Positions 1-9,699 are shown, counted from the stretch's first letter. The stretch is DNA of 64,000 nucleotides from Paguma larvata (GCA_030068075.1 CM057843.1:38225332-38289331), one strand, 5' to 3'. The notes: a model not told the origin generated them from the letters alone. Program-made: numbers and translations.

Positions 1-12
1 ACATCTCAATTC

Positions 13-218
13 ATTTTTTTTAAGTTTATTTATTCTGAGAGTGCACACATGAACACACACACGAACACACACACACACACACATCGGGGAGGGGGAGAGT
101 GAGAGAATTCCAAGCACTATCAGTGCAGAGCTAAATGCGGGACTCGAACTCACTAGCAGTGAGATCATGACCTGAGTTGAAGTGGAATGCTTAACTGACT
201 GAGCCACCCAGGAGCCCC
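13..218 (-). mobile_element. Felid tRNA-derived SINE (CanSINE)
   Basis: The head reads leftward from position 218 (complement of gagccacccaggagcccc), with a B-box-like segment and a T-rich left end. The CT-rich body has become a (CA)n run near 53-82, so this copy is diverged. Confidence 0.93.
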
Positions 219-844
219 TCATTTATTTATTGTAAACAATCTTCATGTAATACAACTTCATATATTACAAAAAATGCTATTCAAATAAGTCAAGTGACAA
301 TTTTCATGGTATTATAACAAAGACTATTTATTTATACAGTATATTTATATAGTGCCTTCTCCCCAAATAATAGTTATATTTGTTACCTACAGGCACTCAG
401 CAGATATGACAATGCTGAGCTTCAATTCATTCACAAAACAAAAAAAAAGTTCAAATAATTAAACTAGTTTCCAAACTATTTTATATTTGTTACTTTGGTC
501 AGACTAGTACTAGAAAATTAAACAGCCATCTGCAACAGCTTGTTCTAGCTTCTTGAAATAAAATCTTGGAATCCTGAGTAAAAATATTCCATCTAACATT
601 GGTGATTCTGTGTAAGTACATTCAACTACTATGCCCAATCAGTATGTCTCAGAAATTCAATTTTAATTCCACTGTAAAGGGAAGAAATATAACAAGGAAA
701 GAAACTTTGATGAATTTCTTTTATGCACACTTGTTCTACCTTACGTCTAATCAGTATCGACTACCCTAATATTCACTTTTTAGAACTAGTATTGGTTTAG
801 TGTATAGGAGTCCCTGCTAATCCACCTACAGTCCAGAAACAGAT
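219..844. other. AT-rich non-coding stretch
   Basis: No open frame, splice pair or recognisable repeat was seen. The composition is AT-rich, with several short TATTTA-like strings of the kind common in introns, intergenic DNA or 3' UTRs. It lies to the left of the CpG island, so it would fall inside intron 1 if a leftward gene starts there. Confidence 0.4.
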
Positions 845-1458
845 GATTCTCCTTCTGATACTTAGTCAGAAGATCAATAGTAATCTAAGGCTACATCACA
901 TCGCCTCCATCACTTCATCCCATCACGCAGGCATTTTATCATCTCATGTCATCACAAGAGTGAATTCAATAGCGTAGGATATTTTGAGAGACCACATTCA
1001 CACAACTGTATTACGACATACCGTTACAACTGTTCTATTTTATTTTATTTTTAAGATTTTTTCAATGTTTATTTATTCTTGAGAGACAGAGAGAGAAAGG
1101 GAGACAAAGCATGAGCAGGAGAGGGGCAGAACGAGAGAGAGACACAGAATCTGAAGCAGGCTCCAGGCTCTGAGCTGTCAGCACAAAGCCAGACTCAGGG
1201 CTTAAACTCATGAGCCATGAGATCATGACCTGAGCTGAAGTCGGATGCTTAACCAACTGAGCCACCCAGGCTCAACTGTTCTATTTTATTATTGTTAATC
1301 TCTTACTATACCTAATTTATAAATTAAACTTTATTGCAGATAATGTATTTACAGGGAAAAAACATCATATATACAGGGTTTGGTACTATGCATGGTTTCA
1401 GGCATCTGCTGGGGATCCTGGAATGTATCCCCTGATGATAAGGGGGGATTACTGTACT
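845..1458. mobile_element. Tigger-like (pogo family) DNA transposon remnant, split by a SINE
   Basis: The blocks tttatcatctcatgtcatca (about 936-955) and gagaccacattcacacaac (989-1007), and the closing tccc..gataaggggggattactgta (about 1427-1458), are hallmarks of Tigger/MER2-type elements. The right part continues after the SINE at 1045-1272. Only non-coding ends remain; no transposase frame is visible. The family assignment is from memory of the consensus. Confidence 0.65.
1045..1272 (-). mobile_element. Felid SINE inserted in the Tigger remnant
   Basis: It is flanked by a perfect 18-bp target-site duplication (caactgttctattttatt at 1027-1044 and 1273-1290). It shows the full tRNA-like head, the gagatcatgacctgagc segment and a T-rich left end, so it postdates the transposon. 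Confidence 0.97.
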
Positions 1459-1526
1459 TCTTTCTAGGCTTATTTTCTTCCCCATTCAAAATAATGCACA
1501 CAGAGTCATTGAGAAAATCCAAAAGA

Positions 1527-1724
1527 GGGGCACCTGGCTGGCTCAGTCGGTTAAGCATTGGACTCATGATTTTGGCTCAGGTCTTGATATCACAGTGGTG
1601 GGATCAAGGCCCATGTTGGGCTCTGCAGTGGAGAATGGAGCCTGCTTAGGATTCTCTCACTCCCTCTCCCTGTCCCTCCCCTACTCGTGCACTCTCTCTC
1701 TCAAATATAAACTCTAAAAAAAAG
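1527..1724 (+). mobile_element. CanSINE, diverged copy
   Basis: It starts ggggcacctggctggctcag, has the CT-rich body near 1650-1705 and ends in an A-rich tail. It belongs to the subtype with gactcatgattttggctcag and lacks an obvious TSD, so it is older than the consensus copies nearby. Confidence 0.9.
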
Positions 1725-2161
1725 TTATGATAAAGATGCAAACATCAAATTAGTTTTTATAAGTGAAGTATGGTAAAAGGAATTACCAACCAATCTAAAA
1801 TACACAGCATGATCAAGTCTATGACACTTTATTAAATATTAAGTAAAGTACATAAACGTACAGCCTGAATAAATCCTAGCCATAACCAGTAGATTATCTT
1901 GAATTCCCTTATCAACAAATGTATATAAAAATGAAAGAAGTGTTTGATTATATGAGATATGTGAATCACAGAATGGCAAAGTTTGGCTTAGAGAAGAAAA
2001 TTGTTACAAGAGGTGATATTCTTTACACATTTTTATAAATATTACTTCATATGTAAGATATATAAAACAATGTTTAAGTGTGAGAAAAATCTAAGCCAAC
2101 GATTGTTGATGGAAGCTGTAAAATATACACATTCATCCAATCCATTTTTGTTACTTTTTAA
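1725..2161. other. AT-rich non-coding stretch
   Basis: Nothing recognisable: no extended open frame, no repeat head and no CpG enrichment. Confidence 0.35.
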
Positions 2162-2177
2162 AATAAAATAGAGATCA

Positions 2178-2384
2178 GGGGCGCCTGGGTGGCTCAGTCA
2201 GTTAACCGCCCAACTTCAGTTCAGGTCATGATCTCGCGGTTCGTGGGCGAGCCCCGCGTTGGGCTCTGTGGTGACAGCTCAGAGTCTGGAGCCTGTCTGG
2301 GATCTACAGCTCATTCCCTCTCTGCCCCTCCCCAGCTAACGCTCTGTCTCTCTCAAAAATAAATATCAAAAAAAATGTTTTAGT
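2178..2384 (+). mobile_element. Felid SINE, relatively young
   Basis: A consensus head (ggggcgcctgggtggctcag) with CpGs retained around 2223-2260. It has a perfect 16-bp TSD (aataaaatagagatca at 2162-2177 and 2385-2400). Confidence 0.97.
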
Positions 2385-2474
2385 AATAAAATAGAGATCA
2401 TAAAAGTGTGGTGTGAATAGGTAGAAAAAATAGATAATTACCCCTTAATTTTCCTTGAGAAAGTTAGCAGTAAA

Positions 2475-2567
2475 CCTATTGGTGCTTTTAAAGAGATAGT
2501 ATCTCAGGGTGGGTGTGGGGGGGTGTGGGTGTGTGTGTGGTACTATCTCTTTAAAAGCACCAGTAGG
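2475..2567. repeat. 27-bp inverted repeat around a G/T-rich loop
   Basis: The left arm 2475-2501 (cctattggtgctttt...) and right arm 2541-2567 are reverse complements at 26 of 27 positions; the inner 21 bp are perfect. The 39-nt loop (2502-2540) is almost pure G and T on this strand. A SINE begins at the outer end of the right arm. No known element with these ends was recognised. Confidence 0.9.
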
Positions 2568-2785
2568 GACACCTGGGTGGCTCAGTCAGTTGAGTAGTTG
2601 AGCGTCTGATTTCAGCTGAGGTCGTGATCTCACAGTCCATGAGTTCCATCCCTACATTAGGCTCTGTGCTGACAGCTCAAAGCCTGGAGCCTGCTTCGGA
2701 TTCTGTGTCTCCCTCTTTCTCTACCCCTCCCCCACTCATGCTCCATCTCTGTCTCTCAAAAATTAATAAACATTAAAAAATTTTT
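2566..2785 (+). mobile_element. Felid SINE abutting the inverted repeat
   Basis: The head is gggacacctgggtggctcag, followed by a full body and an A-rich tail. The TSD aaagcacc(a)gta (2554-2565 and 2787-2797) lies inside the right arm of the inverted repeat, so the repeat predates this insertion. Confidence 0.95.
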
Positions 2786-2797
2786 GAAAGCACCGTA

Positions 2798-3069
2798 AAC
2801 CTTCATTGCACACTGTGTATATACACACACACACACACAAAGACACAAATCAACCTACTTGAAAATAACTTTCTACCTCTAAAGTTCCCCCCAAAACCAA
2901 CCTCCAACACACACATCTCCTTAACCACATAAAAAGTACTGATACTCCTCTACTCATAATCCCAGAGATAAATTACAAAAATAAATTCCAGAAGAGAAAC
3001 GTTCACACTATAAGTAACTGTATTTTTTCGGTATATTTGTAGGCTTAACATTTATGTGTCTTACTACTT
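2798..3069. other. Short (AC)n tract and AT-rich DNA
   Basis: A short dinucleotide run (acacac...) sits near 2822-2840. The rest is AT-rich sequence with no recognised feature. Confidence 0.5.
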
Positions 3070-3285
3070 ACTGAATTGAAACCCAACTCTTCCACTTGCT
3101 AGCTAAATCCGATTCTTGACTGTCCTATGCAAGTTACTGAACATCTCTGTGTTTCCGTTTCCCATCAGAAAACGGAAAGAACAGTACATATCGCACTGGG
3201 CGTTGAAACGGATTAAAACCTGTGTAACAGGATTGGCTCAGAGTAGGTGCTATATAAGAGTGAGCTATTATATAGCTGGTAGTCC
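3070..3285 (+). repeat. MIR (ancient SINE)
   Basis: The MIR core order is visible: ccacttgctagct, then gcaagttactgaacatctctgtg, then gtttccgtttcccatcagaaaac, then gctcagagtaggtgctatataag. Divergence is high, as expected for a mammal-wide repeat. Confidence 0.75.
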
Positions 3286-5030
3286 TCCTACCAGGAACAG
3301 TACACCATCTTCCCAAACATACTGAAAACATTCTGAGAAATTTGAATTACTAACACTAGATACTATTAAAAATAGACATCAAATCTGGAGCCTGATTAAC
3401 AGTAAATTTAAATCCCTGCAACTCTGAAAAGAATAGATCATGAAAAGATCCACGTAACAACCCTGTCGAGAACAATATGAAAGCGGTTTCCCAAGTGCAA
3501 CTATCAATTTCTTCCCTTACACAAGGGGGCAGTGATAACAAGAAAAGAATGGGGCTCTGCAACACCTCTTCCTACAGACAGTAGGGGGTGGCAGTACATA
3601 CGGCTTCCAGTCAGAACAAAACAGGAAGACCCAACAGAACTGCTCTTTATTCTCTTCTGGCCCTCTCCTCTCTGCTTTGGCCCCAACACACCCTCAAGGT
3701 GAGTAACATATCTACGGAAAACACTAAAACCCAATATTAATCACCAAGGAAAACCCAGTTTTGTCTTTGAGGCAAATGATCCCTCAGTGGCTGAATCCTG
3801 CACCCAGGAGAAAGCCAATCGGTATGAATTTTCAGATTATCTGGCAAATTGCTTACTGTTATAAGAACATTCAGGCAAGTGATTCAATTTCTCTACAATA
3901 ATCCTAAAACCTACATAAAACAGTATAAATCTCAACCATTAACTATATCCTAATGAACACATCCAGATATTTCTGCTTGTTTCGCAGCTCAAGACACTAA
4001 CTGAACGCACATATGTAAGTTATATTACATAGCTCATTGAACTATCTTTTGTTACTTCTGAAATTCTAGCTATTTTCTGACAGTCCTCTCAAAACAAAGA
4101 TGTTCTTCTTAAATGGAAGTCAATGTTTCACGGCATGTGGGTAATTTTATAGGGAGAGACAGAGAGAGATAAAGAATAGTTAATATTTTATTCTTGTGCT
4201 CACATTCCTAAGATGATGTACCTGGGAAACGCTGCAAGAAGTGTTCCACTGACAGTATCCATGTTGCTGCTTTTTAGGCTACATTTACTGCATTTGATTT
4301 TTTCCCCCGTTTTGCCGCCCCAACACCAAGAACACCCAAGAATATATCACTACTGTCATTCACTGTAATTAACCACTGCCATAGCTTTTGGCTCCAACCC
4401 CTCAAAATGCCTGAAAATTTATCCCTTTTGTTCACCATATTGTTTTGTTTTCCTCATTCCAGCTATTTTCACCTGTGTGAAAATGAAGACAGGGGCACAT
4501 AGGAAAAAAAAAAATTCCCTTTGCATAATTCAGAACTCAGAATTATGGGCAAGATATGGTGGGATGGTTTTTTTTTGTTTGTTTATTGTTTTTCTTTTCC
4601 TGGAGAGGAGCAGAGAACAGAGTGAAAGACACCCAAAACACCAAATCTTCCTAATGTTAATTATCATTGTTTATGTTTTGGGAAACCCATTTTAAACATT
4701 CCACAACTGAAATAAAGGACAGGATACAATTATATCACAGCTTTACAAGCTGACGCCAAAACCTGGAATTATTTTAGCCCTATTTTTTTCTTTCCCATCT
4801 CACAACCAGATACAGTATGCTTTTTTCTCTTTCACGTGGGTACATACTATCTCTATCTCAAAAAAAATAGCATATCATAGCTCCTCTCGATTTTCTGTGA
4901 TCAAATATCTAGCAATGAACCTTATTAATCTTTTCTTACACTACATCTCCTTTCCCAGGAGAGATTGTTAATATCACTAATAACACTTCTGCCATGAATT
5001 TCAATGCCACACAGGCCAACCCACCCTGCG
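3286..5030. other. Non-coding stretch left of the CpG island
   Basis: No repeat was recognised except short homopolymer runs. A strong-looking plus-strand donor (ctcaag|gtgagtaac, junction at 3698/3699) has no convincing partner exon. If the leftward exon at the CpG island is real, this region is the start of its first intron. Confidence 0.35.
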
Positions 5031-5129
5031 CCTTACCTGGCACATTTCACAACTACTTTTTATGCTGCATTCTGGGGGCACATTTTGCAACTCGTTCTGC
5101 ACCACATTCCCTGCCACGTTTAGCAATCT
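5031..5129. repeat. Degenerate ~37-bp repeat with a minus-strand splice donor at its edge
   Basis: Three similar units, cacatttcacaact (5041-5054), cacattttgcaact (5079-5092) and cacgtttagcaatct (5115-5129), are spaced 38 and 36 bp apart. Related cacatt strings occur at about 5102 and 5248. At 5031-5040 the minus strand reads ccag|gtaagg, a consensus donor, which could be an alternative end for the leftward exon. Confidence 0.45.
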
Positions 5130-5654
5130 GCCTCGCATCTCACCCTCAGTCCTCGTCATCTAGAGACTCTCTCGGTACCAAATTCCTTGACACCTTCGGT
5201 GACATCGAAGTGACCATCCCCGGCCCCATCTGAAGCCACCCTGAGTGCCACATTTGGAGCCACCCTTCCCCATGTCTTGGGCACCGGAGGCACTTCGCTG
5301 TCCGTTTCGCTGTCTCCCCGCTCACCCCCGCCCCTCTCCCTGGAGCCGAGGCACAGGAGGCGAACGCCCCTGTCACTGAGGCGACCTCTCCTTCCGCGGC
5401 TCCCCGGGTGTCTTACCTGCCGCTCTGAGGGGCTCGCTGCACCTCGGGGTCAAGCCCCAGTCCCCGAGATCTCCAGTGAGGACCGCGCCGCCCGCCGGCG
5501 CCGCCCGCGATTCCCAGAGCACCTCGCTGCGCTCCGACGCCCGCGGTGGATCTGCTCCCCGGAAAGGCGCGGCGGGGCCTCGAGGGGGGCAAGCGCAGCC
5601 CGCGGCGGTCCTCCTGTCAGCGGCGGCGCGGGTGCAGGCTCTCGCCCCTAAACG

Positions 5655-5724
5655 CGGCGGCAGTGGCGGTGGCGGCGGCGGTAGTGGTGGCGGTAGTGGT
5701 GGTGGTGGTGGCGGTGGTGGTGGC

Positions 5725-5763
<39 letters not shown>

Positions 5764-5766
5764 AGC
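5655..5766. repeat. GGC/GGT trinucleotide repeat with pure (GGC)12
   Basis: An interrupted GGC/GGT array runs from 5655 to 5727, followed by an uninterrupted run of 12 GGC units at 5728-5763. On the minus strand this is (GCC)12 followed by GCC/ACC. Such arrays in CpG islands are prone to length change; the known human parallels (FMR1 and DIP2B types) show only the class of site, not this locus. Confidence 0.97.
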
Positions 5767-5800
5767 GGCAGGCGCCTCGCTCCGCCTAGCGCGCGGCACA

Positions 5801-5814
5801 GCCGGGAGGTGAGC
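5801..5814 (+). other. Consensus plus-strand splice donor in the CpG island
   Basis: gccgggag|gtgagc has its exon end at 5808. With the GGC array just upstream it could end a rightward first exon, making the island bidirectional. A GC-rich 1-kb stretch will contain such a site by chance fairly often, so this is weaker than the minus-strand donor. Confidence 0.3.
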
Positions 5815-6392
5815 GCGAGGGGGATGGGAACGGGGGCGGGGCCGCCCGAAGGAGGCGCGGAGGGCGGCGGCGGGAGCGCAGCGCCGGCAGCCCGGAGCCC
5901 GGCTCTCGGAGTGCTCGTAGCTTCCCCCGCCGAGCGGGCTGCTCGCGCGAGGCGGCTGTGCCAGCGGGCCCCGCCAGAGCAGCGCGCCCAGCAACCCGCG
6001 CCCGGCCGGCCGCTCGCTAGCGCCGCCGCCGCGCCGGGGGCGTCACACCCTCCCCGGCCGCCCGCAGCCCCGCCCCCTCCGGGCCCGGGTGGGGAGGAGC
6101 GCGAGCGCGGAGGGAGAGCGCGTGCGTGGGGGCGCGTGCGTGGTGGAGCGCGCGCGCGCCCCCGCCCCCTCCACAGTTTGGGGGTGGGGAGCGGCTGGGA
6201 GAGACCGTGAAAACCGAACCCTTCCCTGAGCCGAGAGGTTGGGTCCTGACTCTGCTGCTCTGTGAGGTCTGGGCATTTCTTGTTTCCTCAGGGTGCTCTG
6301 ACTGGTGGGGTCGAGGGCATTTGGTGGGGAAGAAGGATGGAAGCTCAATAGCAGACAAGGCCCTAAATAGTTCGACTCCGCCTCCGAAGGGG

Positions 6393-6520
6393 TGATGTCA
6401 CTCTCGAGGTGCTGCTGCTGTCACGTGCGCCCACTTCTGGGCCTGTCCTCCCGCGTTAATGGCCAGAACGTTCCTCTAGATTTCGCCCCCCCACCCCCCG
6501 CTTCAGTCACCTTACGTACA
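6393..6520. promoter_or_regulatory. CRE-like and E-box motifs on the right shoulder of the CpG island
   Basis: Visible sites: tgatgtca (6393-6400, one change from the CREB palindrome), cacgtg (6422-6427, E-box for USF/MYC-type factors) and ttacgta (6512-6518). Clustered palindromic sites next to a CpG promoter fit a regulatory edge, but motif matches alone do not show binding. Confidence 0.4.
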
Positions 6521-7210
6521 CATCACTCCCGGAGTCATCAAGTCCTACATATGTCGGTCATTCTTTGCCTGATGCTCAACTGTAATCTGTAAATTGCTTC
6601 AAATGCCACAGTTGGCTGTGGTGGGAATCAGAATGAGGTGCAAAACCAGCAATGGGTGAGCAGGTGGGTGGGGAGGGAGGAGAGAAAAGGAAGACTAAGT
6701 TATCTAGAACTATTGCTGAAATTTCACCAACCACAGCTTGAGAACCTGAGGTGAAGTTGTGAGGCTACTTCTGTCTCTGCCAGGCTGGACAAGAAGTGAT
6801 GTGGTTTTAAGAGCTAGTGCGCAAGCCCCCCCCCCCCCAAAGCCACCACATTAAAGCCTCCCGGGAGGTCTTACTTCCCCCATTACCCTCCACCTAGATC
6901 ATCTTCCTCTTTTCCTTTCCCTTGCGTCATAAAACAGCAAGTCAACTGTGGAAGATACCAGGACACAAATTTTTTCGTGTGCTGTAAGATGATGCAAAGC
7001 AATCACTGTTACATACTCTGTCTGGCTAATCTTCCCTTCCGTAAACTGAGAGGACCTTTCATGGTCATCTCTGTCCTAATGAGACGCCATGATTGGAAAC
7101 AGAAGCCCCAAATTACCTCAGTCGAGGAACCTGTGTCTGTGGCGTTTCTAAGATACTTTTGTTTTTTGCTACAGTTCTTTGAATCTGCTTCATCCAGGAG
7201 TTTGTTTTCT
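6521..7210. other. Non-coding stretch with a C13 homopolymer
   Basis: Mixed-composition sequence with no repeat head recognised. It includes an unbroken run of 13 C at 6826-6838. The GC content falls away from the island. Confidence 0.5.
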
Positions 7211-7404
7211 TTTCTTTTTTTTAATGTTGACTTATTTTTAAGAGAGAGAGCGTGAATGGGGGAGGGGCAGAGAGAGAGGGGGAAGACAGAATTCGAAGCA
7301 GGTTTCACGCTCAGAGCCCATTGTGGGGCTCGAATTCGTGAATAGCAAGATCATGACCAGAGCCTAAGTCAGTGGCTTAACCAACTGAGTCACCCAGCCA
7401 CCCC
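7211..7404 (-). mobile_element. Felid SINE
   Basis: T-rich left end, ggggaggggcagagagag body and a tRNA-like head ending ccaactgagtcacccagccacccc. The imperfect TSD (caggagtttttg-like) is at about 7195 and 7404. Confidence 0.93.
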
Positions 7405-7571
7405 AGGAGCTTTTTGGTTTTTTTTAATTAGTATTATCTCAAATAATATAAGAATTTACACGTGAAGCCATTTGTAACAGCTAGCCTCTACAGTGAATGC
7501 TTGAAAAGTTGGAGTTAGAACAGCTTTGAATACTACAGCTAAAACCGCAAGGTGAAGGGTTAGCATATGGA

Positions 7572-7752
7572 TTTTTTTTTATGTTTGTTTATTTATTTTG
7601 AGAGAGAAAGAGGGAGAGAGAGAATCCCAAGCACACTCTGCCGCTGTCAGCTCAGAGCCCAACGCAGGGCTCAATCTTGAGATGGTGAGATCATGACCTG
7701 AGCCGAAATCAAGAGTAGAACACTTAACCCACTGAGCCACCCAGGCACCCCA
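7572..7752 (-). mobile_element. CanSINE, short-body subtype
   Basis: It carries atcaagagt between the tRNA head and gagatcatgacctgagcc, marking the older subtype. The TSD is agcatatgga/agtatatgga at 7562-7571 and 7753-7762. Confidence 0.93.
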
Positions 7753-7984
7753 AGTATATGGAATCTTTTGGTGATAACTCCAAAAACTTAGATTACTCTA
7801 GCTGTAACCTATCTATTTGTGGTGATAGACACATAGTAGTGATTACTAAGGAGGGAACTGACAGAGGGCAGGAGGGAGCCTTCTCTTGCCAGAAATGTTT
7901 AATAGCTTGATCTAGCTAGTAACTACAAGGGTTAATATATATGCAAAAATATTTACTCACACACACCAAGAGGCGCTACAACAT

Positions 7985-8215
7985 CATCGTGATTCGAGTC
8001 TGGAAACCTGGGTTTAAATCTCAGTGTCACCCATCACTTACCATCTCTGTGACCTTAAGCAAGTCTTCAGGGCTTTTTTTTCTTTATCAACTTAATGTGG
8101 GTGATGATACCTCACAGGAAGGCTGTAGAAATTAAATGAAATTATCTTTGAAAAATACTAAGCACAGAGCCTAATATGTAATAAGTGTTTAAGTGAGCAG
8201 TAACTATCATTAGGT
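7985..8215 (+). repeat. MIR
   Basis: The MIR order is visible: gagtctggaaacctgggtttaaa, then ctctgtgaccttaagcaagtc, and then gtagaaattaaatga and gcacagagcctaatatgtaataagtg. Its internal pyrimidine tract is expanded. Confidence 0.8.
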
Positions 8216-8733
8216 TATTCTTCTTACACTCAGATTTACTCTATTCAATTCTCTTTTGGTTTTTGTTGTTGCTTTCTTATTTTAAAGATGACTTTGTATC
8301 TCATCCTTTGGCTGTGAGTTTCACTGAAGCTAATAACATTCCCTTCCGGCAAGAAATAACAAAAGCAGTCAGGGGTAATGTGTTAGTTTTCAAACTAGTT
8401 CAGGTGGCAGTACTTAGAAATTACTGTGCTCACTGTGGAACCCCATGAAATATTGATAGATTTAATTCTGCCATATGGACATGCACCATTCTACTACCAC
8501 TGAATCTGGCTATATTATGTTTATGCAGATCTCTCCCATATTTTTTAAAATGTATTTTTAGGCAATAATAGGTCTGTGTTTTTCCTTTAAAATTTGTTTG
8601 CAACTTTTCACAAAGTAGAAAAAAGAAAATACCAAAAGTTTAATACAGTTCACAAAATGGAAACCTTTAAGTCCATTTTTCCTGGAAATTAGAAAAACAC
8701 TGTAATTGTTCAGTTTTAGCAGCAGAGCTCTCT
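8216..8733. other. Non-coding stretch
   Basis: No repeat, CpG cluster or exon-like pair recognised. Confidence 0.35.
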
Positions 8734-9050
8734 TTATTGGATTTTCCCACAGTAAGTTCTAAAAGCTGTGACCCACAGGGTCTCTGGCTCTGATGAAGTG
8801 AGTAACTCTGACTCACTATCCTCATCATACTCCCAGAGATCAGTCTCCATTTCCTTTGGCTGACCTTTCCCAAATCCCATGTTCACACTAACAGCGCAAG
8901 TACCCGCTGAATGAACGCACTGCCTTGCTGTTTTGATCATCCAACATGATTCTATTCAGCCCATTCTCTTCCACATAGTACTGCTGTTAAGTCTTACAGT
9001 TTGCTGCCACGGTCTAACTTTGTGGAGGAAATACTCTGTCCCTGACAGAG
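8734..9050 (-). pseudogene. Coding-like stretch broken by a stop and frameshift (possible retropseudogene)
   Basis: On the minus strand two adjacent open segments in different frames read like real protein. The upstream one, 8986 down to 8888, contains QQYYVEENGLNRIML and ends at a TAG. One base out of frame, 8880 down to 8734, contains KEMETDLWEYDEDSESELL, an acidic, low-complexity-free stretch. A further in-style piece (STKLDRGSKL) precedes them at about 9000-9030. This pattern is expected of a decayed processed copy. No poly(A) tail, introns or parent gene were identified, so it could also be chance. No function is proposed. Confidence 0.3.
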
Positions 9051-9479
9051 GTAAGGGTAGGGGGGTACTTTAGGGATGGTGGGCAACATTGTTTAGAGAA
9101 GTCACCCCAATTCTCAGTTCTTCTCCTAGTTTGCTTTTCTGTCAATGATACCTGAAATCCTGAGAATGCTATTTTTTAACTTACTAAAAAGCCATTCTAG
9201 TCAAGATGATAATTTTGTCTATAACTTAAATTTGGAAACATAACGCATACCATGAAAGAGGAACATGCAAATGTGCATGAATTAGCCCAAACTTACCCTA
9301 TACTGCTCAACCTGTCAGTGCCATCTATACCAGTTAAAATGCCCTTTTTTGGTCTATCAAGTCTGCACACTCACCTCTGCATATGTCTTCCCCTGGCAAC
9401 TCTGAGTCTCTTAACCATCAGACTCACCTTTTCTTCCCTTTTCCCTCAATACTCTCCCTATTGAATAAAGAATAATGAC
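9051..9479. other. Non-coding stretch
   Basis: Nothing recognised beyond ordinary AT-rich sequence. Confidence 0.35.
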
Positions 9480-9690
9480 ATTCACCATTGATTGGTTGCC
9501 TACTGGCTGCAATGCTTTACTAAAATGCCTTATATATACTACCCTATTTAATTCTCACAACATCCTATCAGCATTATCTCAGTGTTCTCTGGGGAGGAGG
9601 GGGAGGAGGAGGGGGTGAGAGGTTAAATGACCAGATTAAGATCACACTGAATGGTGAGCAGAGCCACAATCAACCCAAACAAACTTTATC
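9480..9690 (-). repeat. MIR
   Basis: The reverse-complement MIR order is visible: ggttgcctactggctgcaatg, then tatttaattctcacaacatcc, then gagaggttaaatgacca-agattaagatcacactgaatgg. A purine-rich gggaggaggaggggg insertion (about 9590-9617) interrupts it. Confidence 0.7.
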
Positions 9691-9699
9691 CTCTGTCAG

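Larger units (their letters stand above)
5417..6000 (-). other. Putative first exon of a leftward gene (gene unknown)
   Basis: On the minus strand the sequence ends in ...gcggcag|gtaagacacc, a near-perfect U1 donor with the last exonic base at 5417. Everything upstream to about 6000 is CpG-island sequence, so a start site somewhere at 5.7-6.1 kb is plausible. The exon would carry the GGC tract as (GCC)n. No ATG with a convincing long reading frame crosses the donor: the frame at 5617-5994 begins at a non-ATG codon and consists mostly of alanine/threonine repeats, so a 5' UTR or a non-coding RNA is more likely. The right boundary is a guess. A second donor at 5037/5036 (ccag|gtaagg) could serve an alternative, longer exon. 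Confidence 0.5.
5250..6260. promoter_or_regulatory. CpG island, probable gene promoter (possibly bidirectional)
   Basis: There is an abrupt change from AT-rich flanks to about 1 kb of dense G+C with very many intact CpGs, as in unmethylated promoters. GC boxes of Sp1/KLF type are visible at 5831-5843 (cgggggcggggcc) and 6068-6080 (ccccgccccctcc). An alternating cg run lies at 6149-6160. No TATA box is obvious, consistent with a dispersed CpG-island start. Consensus splice donors point outward on both strands (minus 5417/5416, plus 5808/5809). It is the only region in the window that looks like a gene start. I could not assign the gene. Confidence 0.85.

Noticed and set aside
1062..1265. Many 60-90-codon frames overlapping SINEs (typical text MAQSVKRPTSAQVMIS...)
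   Set aside because: These are the same SINE sequence translated again and again, not genes.
3691..3708. Strong plus-strand donor ctcaag|gtgagtaac
   Set aside because: No acceptor, open frame or promoter fits it; isolated donor matches are common by chance.
5031..5129. Regularly spaced short repeats resembling a CRISPR array
   Set aside because: Only three imperfect units, no conserved palindromic repeat, and the window is mammalian.
5617..5994. Minus-strand alanine/threonine-rich frame across the GGC tract
   Set aside because: It starts at a TTG codon and stops before the splice donor at 5417, so it does not fit a coding first exon. More likely 5' UTR.
5476..6210. 244-codon glycine/proline-rich open frame on the plus strand of the CpG island
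   Set aside because: It begins at GTG rather than ATG, is made of GGC-repeat translation and GC-rich shadow sequence, and shows no domain. Long stop-free frames are expected in 80% G+C DNA.
9586..9617. G-rich string as a possible G-quadruplex regulatory element
   Set aside because: A short purine-rich insertion in a decayed MIR with few separated G-runs; too weak to claim.
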